From NCBI RefSeq assembly GCF_030816475.1, contig NZ_JAUSXF010000001.1:4092001-4156000 (forward strand): 64,000 nucleotides of DNA, in the 5' to 3' direction. A program made the position numbers and the translations under genes. Positions 38,506 to 47,106 of the stretch are shown here, piece by piece. The notes beneath the pieces were generated by a model. It saw nothing but the letters and a program-made list of their open reading frames with translations. It searched no databases and had not been told where the DNA came from. Positions within the stretch are counted from its first letter, which is position 1; each line of letters opens with the position of its first letter. The stretch is from Arthrobacter pascens. Lineage in GTDB: Bacteria; Actinomycetota; Actinomycetes; Actinomycetales; Micrococcaceae.

Positions 38506-39642
38506 CTATGCGCCTTCCAGAAGCTGCACGGTGGCCCGGGACAAGTACTTTGCAGCATGCTCGACGGCGTCCTCCAGGCTGGGCGCGACGTCCAGCAGCT
38601 GCGCCGCGGCCACCACGCCATTCGCGGCAAGGTCCTCCGGCGTGACCAGGATCCGTCCCGCCACGACGACCACGGGAATGCCCCGTTCCCGGGCGGCATG
38701 CGCGAGTGCGATGGGCGCCTTGCCTGTGAGCGACTGGGAGTCCATCGACCCTTCGCCAGTGATCACCAGGTCAGCGTCGTCGAGCTGCCCGGCCAGCCCG
38801 GTGAGCCCGGCTACGAGCGCAAAGCCGCCTTCCAGGCGGGCGTTCGCCAAGCCAATGAACGACGCCGGGAAGCCGCCGGCCGCACCAGCCCCCTCGACGT
38901 TGACGTCCCGGCCAGTGGCTTCCCGAAGCAGGGACGCCCAGTTGCGCAGCCCGGCGTCGAGCATTTCCACTGCGGCTTCATCTGCACCCTTCTGCGGCCC
39001 AAACACATGGGCTGCACCGTTCGTCCCGTACAGCGGGTTCCTCACGTCCACGGCGATGCGGAAGGAAGCCGCCGACAGCCGGGGGTCCAGTCCTGAGGTA
39101 TCCAGGGCCACCACGTCCGCCAGCGATCCGCCGCCCAGCGGCACCACGTTCCCGGCGGAATCCAGCGGCCTGAGGCCGAGCGCACGCAGGGCGCCACTTC
39201 CGCCGTCGGTCATGGCCGACCCGCCGAGGCCCAGCACAATCTCGGTGGCCCCGGCATCCAGTGCGGCGGCAATCAGCTGGCCGCAACCATAGCTGTGGGC
39301 CCTGAGGGCATTTGCCGGCGTGGGTTCCATCTGGGCCAGCCCCGAAGCCTGCGCTGTCTCGATCACGGCCGTAGCCCCGCCGTCGGCCTTCTTGAGGATG
39401 GCCCACGCAGCGCCGACAGGCGACAGAATGGGTCCCACGACGGCGTTGATTCGCTCTTCATAACCGGCGGAGACGGCGGCCTCCAGGGTCCCTTCGCCTC
39501 CGTCCGCGATGGGAAACTGGGTGGCCACCGCATCGGGATAGACCCGCAGCGCACCTTCAGCAATGGCAGCCGCGGCCTCGGCAGCGGTCAGGGAACCCTT
39601 GAATTTGTCCGGAGCTATGAGAATGCGCATGCCGTCCATCAT
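38506..39642 (-). CDS. glxK: Glycerate kinase (GK-II type)
   Basis: 378 residues. Starts MRILIAPDKFKGSLTA, the family hallmark, with the ATP-binding and substrate regions FPIADGGEGTLEA, LGGSAMTDGGSGALRALG, and the C-terminal VITGEGSMDSQSLTGKAP. It phosphorylates glycerate to 2- or 3-phosphoglycerate, completing glyoxylate or sugar-acid use. Three in-frame ATGs (39642, 39639, 39630) are possible; family starts favour the last, so the N-terminus may be 4 residues shorter. Divergent from the ribokinase-like gene. Confidence 0.93.
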   Translation of the reverse strand: MMDGMRILIAPDKFKGSLTAAEAAAAIAEGALRVYPDAVATQFPIADGGEGTLEAAVSAGYEERINAVVGPILSPVGAAWAILKKADGGATAVIETAQASGLAQMEPTPANALRAHSYGCGQLIAAALDAGATEIVLGLGGSAMTDGGSGALRALGLRPLDSAGNVVPLGGGSLADVVALDTSGLDPRLSAASFRIAVDVRNPLYGTNGAAHVFGPQKGADEAAVEMLDAGLRNWASLLREATGRDVNVEGAGAAGGFPASFIGLANARLEGGFALVAGLTGLAGQLDDADLVITGEGSMDSQSLTGKAPIALAHAARERGIPVVVVAGRILVTPEDLAANGVVAAAQLLDVAPSLEDAVEHAAKYLSRATVQLLEGA

Positions 39643-39749
39643 GCCAGCTATCTGACGGAAAGCGCTTGCCAGCTCTATGCGTTCGCCCGGACAGCGCAAA
39701 CTGACGGCTGCGACATCTGATTCGTGCCCGTGGCTTGCAGAACCCGTTT

Positions 39750-39778
39750 TTGCCCGGGACCAGACACGCCGGTACGGT
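39750..39778 (+). promoter_or_regulatory. Promoter TTGCCC-17-TACGGT of leaderless ribokinase-like gene
   Basis: TTGCCC at 39750-39755 and TACGGT at 39773-39778, spacer 17. The ATG at 39786 is seven bases after the -10, so transcription starts at the start codon. Confidence 0.6.
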
Positions 39779-39785
39779 CTAGTCC

Positions 39786-40838
39786 ATGCTGAATGGAGTA
39801 GACGTGCAAGCAGGAACGGCCGGCCGGATCGTCGTCGTCGGATCACTGAATGCGGACCTGACCGTCTACTGCGAGCGCCTTCCGCTTCCCGGCGAAACGG
39901 TGCACGGCAGCGGTTTCGCCGTCCATCCGGGCGGTAAGAGCGCCAACCAGGCCGTCGCCGCGAGCCTGCTCGGCGGAGCGGTCAGCCTCATCGGCGCTGT
40001 CGGCGACGATACCAACGGCGCCATGCTCACGGCCTCCGCGGCGGGCGCGGGCGTCGACATTTCACGTGTGCGGATCTCGCAAACAGCGGCTACCGGCGTG
40101 GCGGTCATCGCGGTCGACTCCTATGGCGAGAACACCATCATCATCTCGCCGGGAGCCAACGGTACGCTTGGCCCTGCCGACGTCCACGCCTCCGGGGACG
40201 CCTTCGACGGTGCCTCCGTGATCTGCCTTTGCCTGGAGGTCAGCCTCGAAACAGTGGTGGCCGCTGCCCGTTCAGGACGCGAAGCCGGGGCAACGGTCCT
40301 GCTGAACCTTTCGCCGTATTCCGACATCCCGCAGGAACTGGTGGGGCTCGTTGACATCCTGCTGGTCAACGCCCATGAGGCGTCCCTGTTCCTGGGCGGT
40401 GCCGCGATTTCTGAAGGTGGAATACCCGAAGGTAAAGACAAGGCCGGCTGGGAAAGGGCCCGCGTGCGCTTTGCCGAGCTGGGGTTGCAGTGTGTCGTCG
40501 TCACTTTGGGAGCCAACGGGTCGGTGGTCCTGGACTCGGCGGCGGACGAAGACAGTAAAGTCGTCCGGGTCGCGCCAGTGGAGGTTAAGGCGGTGGACAC
40601 CACCGGTGCCGGTGACGCCTTCACTGGTGCCCTGGCAGCCCGTCTTGCCGCGGGTGCTTCCCTCAAGGACGCCGCCGCTTTTGCTTCTGCCGCCTCCTCG
40701 CTGGCGGTCACCAGGAAGGGAACGCAGGCGGCATACCCGGATGTAGAAGACGTCAGGCGGCTGCTTGGTTTCCCAAGCGCGGGTTTCCCAACCACGGGTT
40801 TCCCAAGTGCGCCGCGCGGAGCTCCTCGCGGCGAATAG
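39786..40838 (+). CDS. PfkB family sugar kinase, ribokinase-like
   Basis: 350 residues. PfkB signatures are present: VVVGSLNADLTVYCERLPLPGET, the substrate GGKSANQAVAASLLGG, the anion hole VDTTGAGDAFTGALAARLA with the catalytic base Asp in GAGDAF, and a glycine-rich nucleotide loop. The NPGGKxANQAVA-like motif is close to ribokinases. It likely phosphorylates ribose or a similar pentose. The C-terminal end has three copies of a 15-base unit (GFPSA/GFPTT). Leaderless start from a promoter at 39750-39778. Confidence 0.85.
   Translation: MLNGVDVQAGTAGRIVVVGSLNADLTVYCERLPLPGETVHGSGFAVHPGGKSANQAVAASLLGGAVSLIGAVGDDTNGAMLTASAAGAGVDISRVRISQTAATGVAVIAVDSYGENTIIISPGANGTLGPADVHASGDAFDGASVICLCLEVSLETVVAAARSGREAGATVLLNLSPYSDIPQELVGLVDILLVNAHEASLFLGGAAISEGGIPEGKDKAGWERARVRFAELGLQCVVVTLGANGSVVLDSAADEDSKVVRVAPVEVKAVDTTGAGDAFTGALAARLAAGASLKDAAAFASAASSLAVTRKGTQAAYPDVEDVRRLLGFPSAGFPTTGFPSAPRGAPRGE
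40767..40811 (+). repeat. Three 15-base units at the end of the PfkB gene
   Basis: Units starting GGTTTCCCAA at 40767, 40782 and 40797 encode GFPS, GFPT, GFPS. The reading frame is kept, so slippage would add or remove five residues. Confidence 0.8.
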
Positions 40839-40847
40839 CGCTTTCCG

Positions 40848-41657
40848 TTAGTGGCGCGCCCTCAGCACGGCGAAATATCCCGGGATCAGGCTCTCTCCGG
40901 CCACATCCGTCATACGGTTAGTCTCAATGGTCACAGGGCCGTCCTCCAGCAGTTCCCACGCCTCCGGCGGCATCACCCTGCCGCATTCCGATGGTCCGAA
41001 GTGTCCCGGCATCGGCAGCTCACGGATGGCCCGTTCCAGCGGCGCGGGGATATCCCGGATGGTTGCACCCAGATGCGTTACATAGTCCACAGGGTCACCC
41101 TGGAAATTGGTTTCCGCCAGGAAAACGGTACCCCGCGTTCCCACGAGATCCCTGAGATTGCCCACCAGTGCTGCCTGGTCTGCCGGCTCGAGGACATGCA
41201 GCACTCCGCGGATGAAAACGTTGGCATCGGTGGGCCCGGCCAGGCCGTGGCCCGCGCCGGGCGCCGTCATGTCGCGCACCACGTAGCTGACGTTCTCCAT
41301 GCCCGCGGATTCCCTCCTGGCCCGGGCCACGGCGTGGTCCGAGACGTCAACACCGATGGCCTGCGGGAAGAATGCCGCGAGGCCGCGGGTGAAGCTGCCA
41401 TGGCCGCATCCGATGTCCACCACTGGGAGGCCAGGGTCCAGATGCCTCTGCAGCGCGTCCAGGTAGCCAAGCAGCTCGTGGTCGTTTCCCGAGTCCCAGA
41501 GCACCTCCCCGCGGGGGCCCGTAGCGGCAATCCCGGCCCAGTACCGGTCCCAGGCCAGCGGCCGGTCTTTGGGCGCAGAACGGGACAACCGGATGAGCTT
41601 GGGAACCATCAGGTACTTCCGCAAAGCGGAGCGCACGGCAGCTACAGGCGAGGACAC
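40848..41657 (-). CDS. Class I SAM-dependent methyltransferase
   Basis: 269 residues from a GTG. Motif I is PVVDIGCGHGSFTRGLAAFF, with the acidic post-I IGVDVSDHAVARARRES and the DMTAPGAG segment following, a standard Rossmann-type methyltransferase. Target unknown; the protein has a C-terminal region with many hydrophobic and aromatic residues, possibly substrate recognition. A TATATT hexamer six bases before the GTG, in the absence of a Shine-Dalgarno, implies a leaderless message. Convergent with the ribokinase-like gene, divergent from the histidine kinase. Confidence 0.8.
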   Translation of the reverse strand: MSSPVAAVRSALRKYLMVPKLIRLSRSAPKDRPLAWDRYWAGIAATGPRGEVLWDSGNDHELLGYLDALQRHLDPGLPVVDIGCGHGSFTRGLAAFFPQAIGVDVSDHAVARARRESAGMENVSYVVRDMTAPGAGHGLAGPTDANVFIRGVLHVLEPADQAALVGNLRDLVGTRGTVFLAETNFQGDPVDYVTHLGATIRDIPAPLERAIRELPMPGHFGPSECGRVMPPEAWELLEDGPVTIETNRMTDVAGESLIPGYFAVLRARH

Positions 41658-41663
41658 CGTCCA

Positions 41664-41669
41664 AATATA
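41664..41669 (-). promoter_or_regulatory. -10 hexamer TATATT of leaderless methyltransferase gene
   Basis: On the minus strand TATATT ends six bases before the GTG start. Confidence 0.5.
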
Positions 41670-41759
41670 TGTCCTGACGCACTCTGCAGCCTCTTCGATA
41701 ACGGAGCAGCTGCCCCGTGTCCCCCTAGAATGTACTCAATCAGGAGCGAAGGGGGCACG

Positions 41760-43415
41760 GTGCAAGGGGACACACCATTTGTCGCAACTGGGCCGCACAC
41801 CGCCATCGTGGCGGATCCAGACGCCGGACGCCGGGACTTCACCGCCGGGGCCCTGCGTGCTGCCGGTTATACCGTTCACGTTGCCGGGGACCCCGGGACT
41901 CTGTCCAGGTTGCTCGACGACGATATCCCGTCAGTGCTGGTGGTCGACAGTTCACTTTCCATGCTGGAGACCGATATTCCCGTCCTGGTCCTGGTGGACC
42001 TGGACAACCAGGCCGAGAGCGCGGCATTGGAGCGGCCCGGCATCCGCGACTGCGTCGCAAAACCTCCGGCGGCCAAGGAACTTGTCCAACGTGCCACCGC
42101 CCTCATCAACCTCGTCGCCCGGCGCACCGAGGCACGGCGGGAAGCGGAAGCCCTGAGGGAACGGCTCCGGCTGGTTTCTTCGGCCATCCGTGCAACGAAC
42201 GATCCCCGCGAGATCGCGGACTGCGTGGTGTCAGGATTCGGTGAGACCTTCGCGGCGGACCGCGTATGGCTGACCACGTTCGACGACGACAGGGTGCCAC
42301 GCATTACCGCACAGTGGAGCCGCCCCGGGCTCGAGGCCCTGCCGGACGGCAGTCTCACGGACGAGGACTCGGCCCTCCGGACCGCGGATCTCCTCTGGGC
42401 CAGGGCAGAAGTGCTGACGTCGGACGGATGGGACAGCTCTGATGCCGCCCCCGGCAGCTGGCTCCCCGGCTCCCTGGAGGCCAAACACGCCTCTGCATCA
42501 GTCCTGGTTCCGATGGGGGAAGGCGATTCATCGCTGGGCCTCATCTGGATCGCCCTCCTGGACAAGCCCCGGAGCTGGTCGCGGGCCGAACTGGGGCTCA
42601 TCCAGCACGTGGCCGGCAATGCCGCCCACGGGCTGATCCAAAGCCACCTGATCAGCAGCCAGCAACAGGTTGTCAAGCAGCTTCAGCAGCTGGACAAGGC
42701 CAAAACCGATTTCCTGGCCACGGTCAACCATGAATTGCGTACTCCGCTGACGTCGATCATCGCGTACCTGGACATGATCCAGGAGAGCACTGTCAATCCG
42801 GTGTCCAGTGAGGTGCATCAGATGCTGGACATCGTGGTCCGCAACACCGAACGTTTGAGGCTGCTGATAGAAGACATGCTGAGCGTTTCCCGGAACGGCC
42901 AAACGGAGAGCTCGCTGCACCTGACACCCGTCCGGCTTGGCCGCACGCTGGATATTGTCACCGGCGCCCTGAGGCCGCTGGCGAAGCTCCAGAACGTGAC
43001 CATAGCGCTGGAACCCGTACAGGAGGATCCTGAGATTATGGGGGATGAAGTTCAGCTGGAACAGGTTTTCACCAACCTGGTTTCCAACGCCATCAAGTTC
43101 ACGCCCAGCGGGGGGAAGATCCATGTGGGCAGTGTGTCGCACGCGGCAGCTGACGGGACCCGCTGGGCCACCGTCAGCGTGGCGGATACAGGGATCGGCA
43201 TTTCCAGCGACGAGCTCGCCCATGTATTCACCAGGTTCTACCGCGCCTCCAATGCCATGGCCGGGGCGGTCCCTGGCACTGGCCTGGGGCTGGCCATTAC
43301 CCAGGACATCGTGAGCCGGCACGGGGGCAGGATCGACGTCGCGTCGGAACTGGGTGCAGGCACTACCGTCACCGTAAGCCTCCCCTTGGACAACGGCCGG
43401 AACCAAGCCAACTGA
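41760..43415 (+). CDS. Cytoplasmic sensor histidine kinase with receiver-like and GAF domains
   Basis: 551 residues from GTG 41760, which has GAAGGGGG at a good distance; ATG 41730 is the alternative. Residues ~12-118 look like a shortened receiver domain (ADPDAGRRD, VVDSS with Asp63, AKPPAAKEL with Lys101). A GAF domain spans ~145-295. The HisKA domain carries the phospho-acceptor in NHELRTPLTS (His324). The ATPase domain has an N box NLVSNAIKF, DTGIGIS and GTGLGLAIT. There is no membrane segment. Followed by GGDEF-EAL and EAL genes on the same strand, so it probably feeds c-di-GMP signalling. Confidence 0.9.
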   Translation: MQGDTPFVATGPHTAIVADPDAGRRDFTAGALRAAGYTVHVAGDPGTLSRLLDDDIPSVLVVDSSLSMLETDIPVLVLVDLDNQAESAALERPGIRDCVAKPPAAKELVQRATALINLVARRTEARREAEALRERLRLVSSAIRATNDPREIADCVVSGFGETFAADRVWLTTFDDDRVPRITAQWSRPGLEALPDGSLTDEDSALRTADLLWARAEVLTSDGWDSSDAAPGSWLPGSLEAKHASASVLVPMGEGDSSLGLIWIALLDKPRSWSRAELGLIQHVAGNAAHGLIQSHLISSQQQVVKQLQQLDKAKTDFLATVNHELRTPLTSIIAYLDMIQESTVNPVSSEVHQMLDIVVRNTERLRLLIEDMLSVSRNGQTESSLHLTPVRLGRTLDIVTGALRPLAKLQNVTIALEPVQEDPEIMGDEVQLEQVFTNLVSNAIKFTPSGGKIHVGSVSHAAADGTRWATVSVADTGIGISSDELAHVFTRFYRASNAMAGAVPGTGLGLAITQDIVSRHGGRIDVASELGAGTTVTVSLPLDNGRNQAN

Positions 43416-43435
43416 CAGGGTGAGGAGGACTCCAG

Positions 43436-44965
43436 ATGTTTGCTGACAACGATCCCAGGCTCTCCCAGCTGCTCGATGGCATCGTCCGGCTTGCCTCCGG
43501 CGACCTGAAATCCCGCATCGAAGTCTCCTCAGCCCGGGATGAGCTCGATGCCATCATCATGGGAACCAACCTGCTGGCCGAGGACCTGCAGATCATTTAT
43601 GAGGAACTGGAGCAGCGGGTGGAGGTCCGTACCCAGATGCTCCATGAGGCCCATCTTGAAATGCAGAAAATGGCCATGCAGGATCCCCTCACAGGCCTGG
43701 CCAACCGCTCTGCCCTCCTCTCCGCCCTGAAATCCGCGCAGGGGGACGGTGCCACGAGTGAGCCGCCGGTTATCCTGCTGCTTGACCTGGATGCGTTCAA
43801 GTCCATCAACGACACCCTTGGCCATACGGCGGGCGACCAGGTTTTGATCACTGTCGGAGAACGTATCCAGGACTCCGTCCGGAGCACCGACGTTGTTGCC
43901 CGGCTGGGCGGGGACGAGTTCGCCGTCGTCATGCCCGCCACCGGCACCGACCAGGCCACCATTGTGGGCCGGCGTATCCTGGCGGCCCTCAGCGCGCCCA
44001 TCGAACTGCCGGACCGGAGCATCCGCTGCGCGGCCAGCCTGGGGCTGAGCGTGGGAGACCAGGGGCAAGGGCCTGAGGAAATGCTCATGCAGGCCGACGT
44101 CGCCATGTACGCCTCAAAGGCCGAAGGGCAGAACAGGCTCCACATCTTCGAGCCCGGACTCCTGCTGGTCCGCCGGCTCCGCAGCCAACTGCTGGAAGAT
44201 CTCCGTGCGGCCATCAGGGGCGAAGGGCTGGTCATGCACTACCAGCCCGTAGTGGAGCTGGCCACCGGACGGATCGAGGGCGTCGAGGCGCTGATCCGGT
44301 GGAACCATCCCACCCGCGGCTTCGTCATGCCCGACGAATTCATCCCTCTGGCGGAAGAGGCGGGGCTGATCTCCGAGCTGGGGCTTTGGGTGCTCAAGGA
44401 GGCCGTGGGACAGCTCCGGTCCTGGATCGCGGATTCAGTGGTGGACAGCAGGTTCTCCGTCCGGATCAACATCTCAGCTAGCGACCTCCAAAGCCTTCAG
44501 TTCATTGAGGACGTCCGCGGCGTGCTCAAGGAAACCGGCGTCCGTCCCGAGCAGGTTGTCCTGGAATTGACGGAAATGGCCATCGTGAAAGGCAACGAAC
44601 TGGACCGCTATTCCCTGGCCGGCCTTCGGGGCCTGGGCGTAGGCATCGAGATTGACGACTTCGGGACGGGTTATTCCTCCATCAGCTACCTCCGGTCGCT
44701 GCCCGTGGACCGCGTCAAGGTTGACCGTTCGCTGATTGTCGGCCTCGGCACCGATCCTGCCCAGCCTGCGCTCGTGGCAGCGGTCCTCCAGCTTGTCCGG
44801 GCCTGTGGCCTGGAAGCGGTCTGGGAAGGCGTGGAGACTGCAGAGCAGGCCGAGCACCTGAGAAGCCTGGGATGCCTCAGCGCCCAAGGGTATTTTTTCA
44901 GCAGGCCGCTTCCGCCGGAACAGATCCCCGCCTTCGTGGCGGCGCAGTCCTCGAGGGCGACCTAG
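43436..44965 (+). CDS. Bifunctional GGDEF-EAL protein
   Basis: 509 residues, soluble. An N-terminal HAMP-like helix pair (residues 1-70) precedes a GGDEF domain with intact GGDEF at 158-162 and an RxxD inhibitory site (Arg149-Asp152) five residues before it, which points to an active, product-inhibited diguanylate cyclase. The EAL domain has EAL at 284-286, the Asn/Glu/Asp/Asp/Lys metal set (NISAS, ELTEM, IDDFGTGY, VKVDRSL) and a terminal AQGYFFSRPL. EGVET is retained, though the residue before it is Trp. Either or both activities may be live. The gene lies 20 bases after the kinase with an AGGAGG-like GTGAGGAGGA, so they are cotranscribed. Confidence 0.93.
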   Translation: MFADNDPRLSQLLDGIVRLASGDLKSRIEVSSARDELDAIIMGTNLLAEDLQIIYEELEQRVEVRTQMLHEAHLEMQKMAMQDPLTGLANRSALLSALKSAQGDGATSEPPVILLLDLDAFKSINDTLGHTAGDQVLITVGERIQDSVRSTDVVARLGGDEFAVVMPATGTDQATIVGRRILAALSAPIELPDRSIRCAASLGLSVGDQGQGPEEMLMQADVAMYASKAEGQNRLHIFEPGLLLVRRLRSQLLEDLRAAIRGEGLVMHYQPVVELATGRIEGVEALIRWNHPTRGFVMPDEFIPLAEEAGLISELGLWVLKEAVGQLRSWIADSVVDSRFSVRINISASDLQSLQFIEDVRGVLKETGVRPEQVVLELTEMAIVKGNELDRYSLAGLRGLGVGIEIDDFGTGYSSISYLRSLPVDRVKVDRSLIVGLGTDPAQPALVAAVLQLVRACGLEAVWEGVETAEQAEHLRSLGCLSAQGYFFSRPLPPEQIPAFVAAQSSRAT

Positions 44966-45023
44966 GCTTTAATGCGCCATAAGCTGCGCTTTTGTCCGTC
45001 CCGATATACGATCATCATGCGAT

Positions 45024-45049
45024 GCCGATTTTTAGGACCAACGAAATCG
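45024..45049 (+). promoter_or_regulatory. Small hairpin in the leader of the EAL gene
   Basis: CCGATTT / AAATCGG arms (7 base pairs) with a 12-base loop. The 180-base gap is AT-rich by local standards. No known riboswitch architecture (GEMM was looked for) is apparent. Confidence 0.3.
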
Positions 45050-45145
45050 GACTTAAACAAGAAGTAACGAATTCCGAAGGCGCCTGGAAATTTGAAAAAC
45101 AATAGGGCCAACGGGCCATTACTTCGTCAACTGGGGGCGTAGCTA

Positions 45146-46207
45146 ATGTCGGTTCGGGTACAAGCGTGGGGACTCATTGCCGCGGTGTTAGCGGATCAGG
45201 ATCCTGCCGGCGCAGCAATACGGCAGCGCCTCAGCGACCGCCTCGATGAAAACCCCGGAGTTCCGGAGCGGGCGCTCCTGGAACACCTTCTGGAAACCCG
45301 GCAGCAGGATGCCCTCAGCGAGGGCAAACCGGACGTAGTCCACAGCCCGCTGCCGGTGGAGAGCATGCCCCCGCACCTGGTTGAGCAATTACAAACGCTG
45401 CGGAGCCAGTCGCGGATCAGCACCCTGCTTGAGAACCAGATGCTGATGACCGCTTTCCAGCCGATCTACGGCCTGGCGGCCGGGAGCGTGGTGGGCGTTG
45501 AGGCCTTGTCCCGCTTTGTCAGCGACGACGGCGCCAGTGCGGAGTTGTGGTTCGCCGAAGCCGCCTCCGTAGGGCTTGGCGCCAATCTGGAATTCTCCGC
45601 CCTGGGCTCCGCTGCCGCAGCGGCCGCAAACCTTCCGCCGCACCTTTATGTGTCGCTGAACATCTCGCCCACATCCTGCATTGATCCACGGCTGCCCGAA
45701 TTGTTCGACCATATCGAACTGCCTATCGGCCGCATTGTCCTTGAATTGACTGAGGGAATACCGGACGAGGAATACCTGCATTTCATTTCCGCCATTACGC
45801 CGCTCCGCGAAAGCGGACTCCGCATCGCCATCGACGATTCACACTCCGGTGCCGGCGCCCTGAGCCGGATGCTGCACCTGCGCCCCGATTTCATCAAGCT
45901 GGGCAGGAATGTCATCAGCGGAGTGGACACCGACCCCTCCCAGCACGCCCTGGCAGCCTGCATGGTGGACTTCGCCGACCAGATCGGCGCCGTTCTGGTG
46001 GCCGAAGGCATCGAAACACCCGACGAACTGCGCGTTCTCACCGAACTGGGCATCAGCGCAGGCCAAGGCTACCTGCTGGGCCGCCCGTCAGTCCGCCCCC
46101 AGGACTGGAACGCGTGGAACACAGCTCTCGACCCCGACGGGCTCGGGCGCCACGTTGCTGCCGGAGACCAGCTGGCACACGATTCAGGCGGGGGCGACAA
46201 GCACTGA
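45146..46207 (+). CDS. EAL domain protein with modified catalytic loop
   Basis: 353 residues. An N-terminal ~95-residue helical region (RQRLSDRLDENPGVPERALLEHL) precedes the EAL domain: EAL at 119-121, NISPT with Asn172, ELTEG, Asp230-Asp231, Lys251, AEGIE with Glu287, and Gln307 in AGQGYLLGRP. All metal ligands and the key Lys are present. The loop after the double Asp is DDSHSGAG rather than DDFGTGYS, and KLGRN replaces the common K-x-D. c-di-GMP hydrolysis may be weakened, or the protein may be a sensor of the nucleotide. Third gene of the signalling block, 180 bases after the GGDEF-EAL gene, so it may have its own promoter. Confidence 0.88.
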   Translation: MSVRVQAWGLIAAVLADQDPAGAAIRQRLSDRLDENPGVPERALLEHLLETRQQDALSEGKPDVVHSPLPVESMPPHLVEQLQTLRSQSRISTLLENQMLMTAFQPIYGLAAGSVVGVEALSRFVSDDGASAELWFAEAASVGLGANLEFSALGSAAAAAANLPPHLYVSLNISPTSCIDPRLPELFDHIELPIGRIVLELTEGIPDEEYLHFISAITPLRESGLRIAIDDSHSGAGALSRMLHLRPDFIKLGRNVISGVDTDPSQHALAACMVDFADQIGAVLVAEGIETPDELRVLTELGISAGQGYLLGRPSVRPQDWNAWNTALDPDGLGRHVAAGDQLAHDSGGGDKH

Positions 46208-46222
46208 CCCGCCTGTTCTAAG

Positions 46223-46241
46223 CCCGCCTGCTCCGGGCGGG
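46223..46241. terminator. Weak hairpin between convergent genes
   Basis: CCCGCC / GGCGGG arms of 6 bases around a 7-base loop between the EAL gene and the DUF6480-like gene. Confidence 0.35.
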
Positions 46242-46257
46242 GCGCATCGTCAGCAAG

Positions 46258-46488
46258 TTACTCGCTGTGCCCCTGGTCTCCGCTCATCTGGTCCTCGGCC
46301 GGTGGCGTCTCCCCCGGCGGCACTCCGCCGCCAGGCTCAAGGCCAGTAATGTTGCCCTCCAACGGATCGGGATTCGCGGAATCGGCCTGGCCCTGCTGCG
46401 CTGCGGCGGTGTTGTTGCCTGCCTTATCAGGACGTTTCCCTGGCTGATCAGGGTTGGCGGGATCGTTCTCCGGATGGTAGCTGCTCAT
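46258..46488 (-). CDS. Short DUF6480-like hydrophilic protein
   Basis: 76 residues, without a hydrophobic core. The core [28 protein letters not shown] is the signature of DUF6480, a family of small actinobacterial proteins; longer members end in a membrane segment that is missing here. Start is ATG, with GGAAGGAACC before it. A TAAGCATGCTGA element is 58 bases upstream, shared with the divergent hydrophilic gene. Function unknown. Confidence 0.6.
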   Translation of the reverse strand: MSSYHPENDPANPDQPGKRPDKAGNNTAAAQQGQADSANPDPLEGNITGLEPGGGVPPGETPPAEDQMSGDQGHSE

Positions 46489-46545
46489 GGTGCTGGTTCC
46501 TTCCTCGGACGGGCTGCGGTTCCTTCCTCAGCTCTGGACTAATTG

Positions 46546-46557
46546 TAAGCATGCTGA
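46546..46557. promoter_or_regulatory. TAAGCATGCTGA palindrome between two hydrophilic small genes
   Basis: Near-perfect palindrome with the GCATGC core at 46549-46554, lying midway between two divergent small genes. Related copies are at 18636-18647 and 13990-14001. Confidence 0.45.
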
Positions 46558-46622
46558 TAATTCTGGAAGGGTAAGGCGCTGGCCCAGGCAGCCGGCGTGA
46601 GACGTCTAGAAGGAGTAGCCAC

Positions 46623-47057
46623 ATGGGTATCGGCGACAGCATCGGCAAAGCGGCAGAGAACGCCATGGAGGACCTGGCGGGGACATCCACGCCCACTGAA
46701 GACGCTCACGTCCCCGAACCGACAGACCCCAACAGCGACGTTGAAGTGCATTCCTCCATCAGCGAGGGCTCCAACGCCATGGAAGCCGAAAAGGAAAAGG
46801 CTCCCGGCTTGAAGACCGGCCCGGCAACCGGACCGGTATCAGGGAATCCGGCCAGCCCCAGCGACCAGCCCGGCGGCCGAGACACCGGCGAATCTGACAC
46901 CGGCGAATCCGTGGACACGGGCTCGCCTACCGGGGCGCCGGACGTTCCGCGCGACGTTCCCGGATCCGCGGGCCTGCCCGAGGGGGATCCGGACGCGTTG
47001 CGCGCCGACCCCGGCGAGGGCGACGAGGATCCCTCCACCGGACTGGGACGAAGCTGA
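46623..47057 (+). CDS. Acidic hydrophilic protein, possibly CsbD-like at the N-terminus
   Basis: 144 residues. The opening MGIGDSIGKAAENAMEDLAG recalls short CsbD-type stress proteins (MGxxDKIxNAAE), after which the protein is rich in Pro, Asp, Glu, Gly and Ser, and probably disordered. GAAGGAG precedes the ATG by seven bases. It is divergent from the DUF6480-like gene, with a TAAGCATGCTGA element in between. Role in stress or desiccation is an inference from composition and context. Confidence 0.6.
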   Translation: MGIGDSIGKAAENAMEDLAGTSTPTEDAHVPEPTDPNSDVEVHSSISEGSNAMEAEKEKAPGLKTGPATGPVSGNPASPSDQPGGRDTGESDTGESVDTGSPTGAPDVPRDVPGSAGLPEGDPDALRADPGEGDEDPSTGLGRS

Positions 47058-47106
47058 CCCGCCGACGCTGAGGCAGGCAAATAACGCAGGTGAGGAGATC
47101 CGGGGA

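Noticed and set aside
40851..41729. Upstream extension of the histidine kinase on the plus strand
   Set aside because: Antisense to the methyltransferase, low-complexity composition, and a much better start with ribosome binding site at 41760.
44966..45145. c-di-GMP riboswitch before the EAL gene
   Set aside because: Only a 7-base-pair hairpin is seen; no GEMM-like core or tetraloop-receptor pattern could be found.
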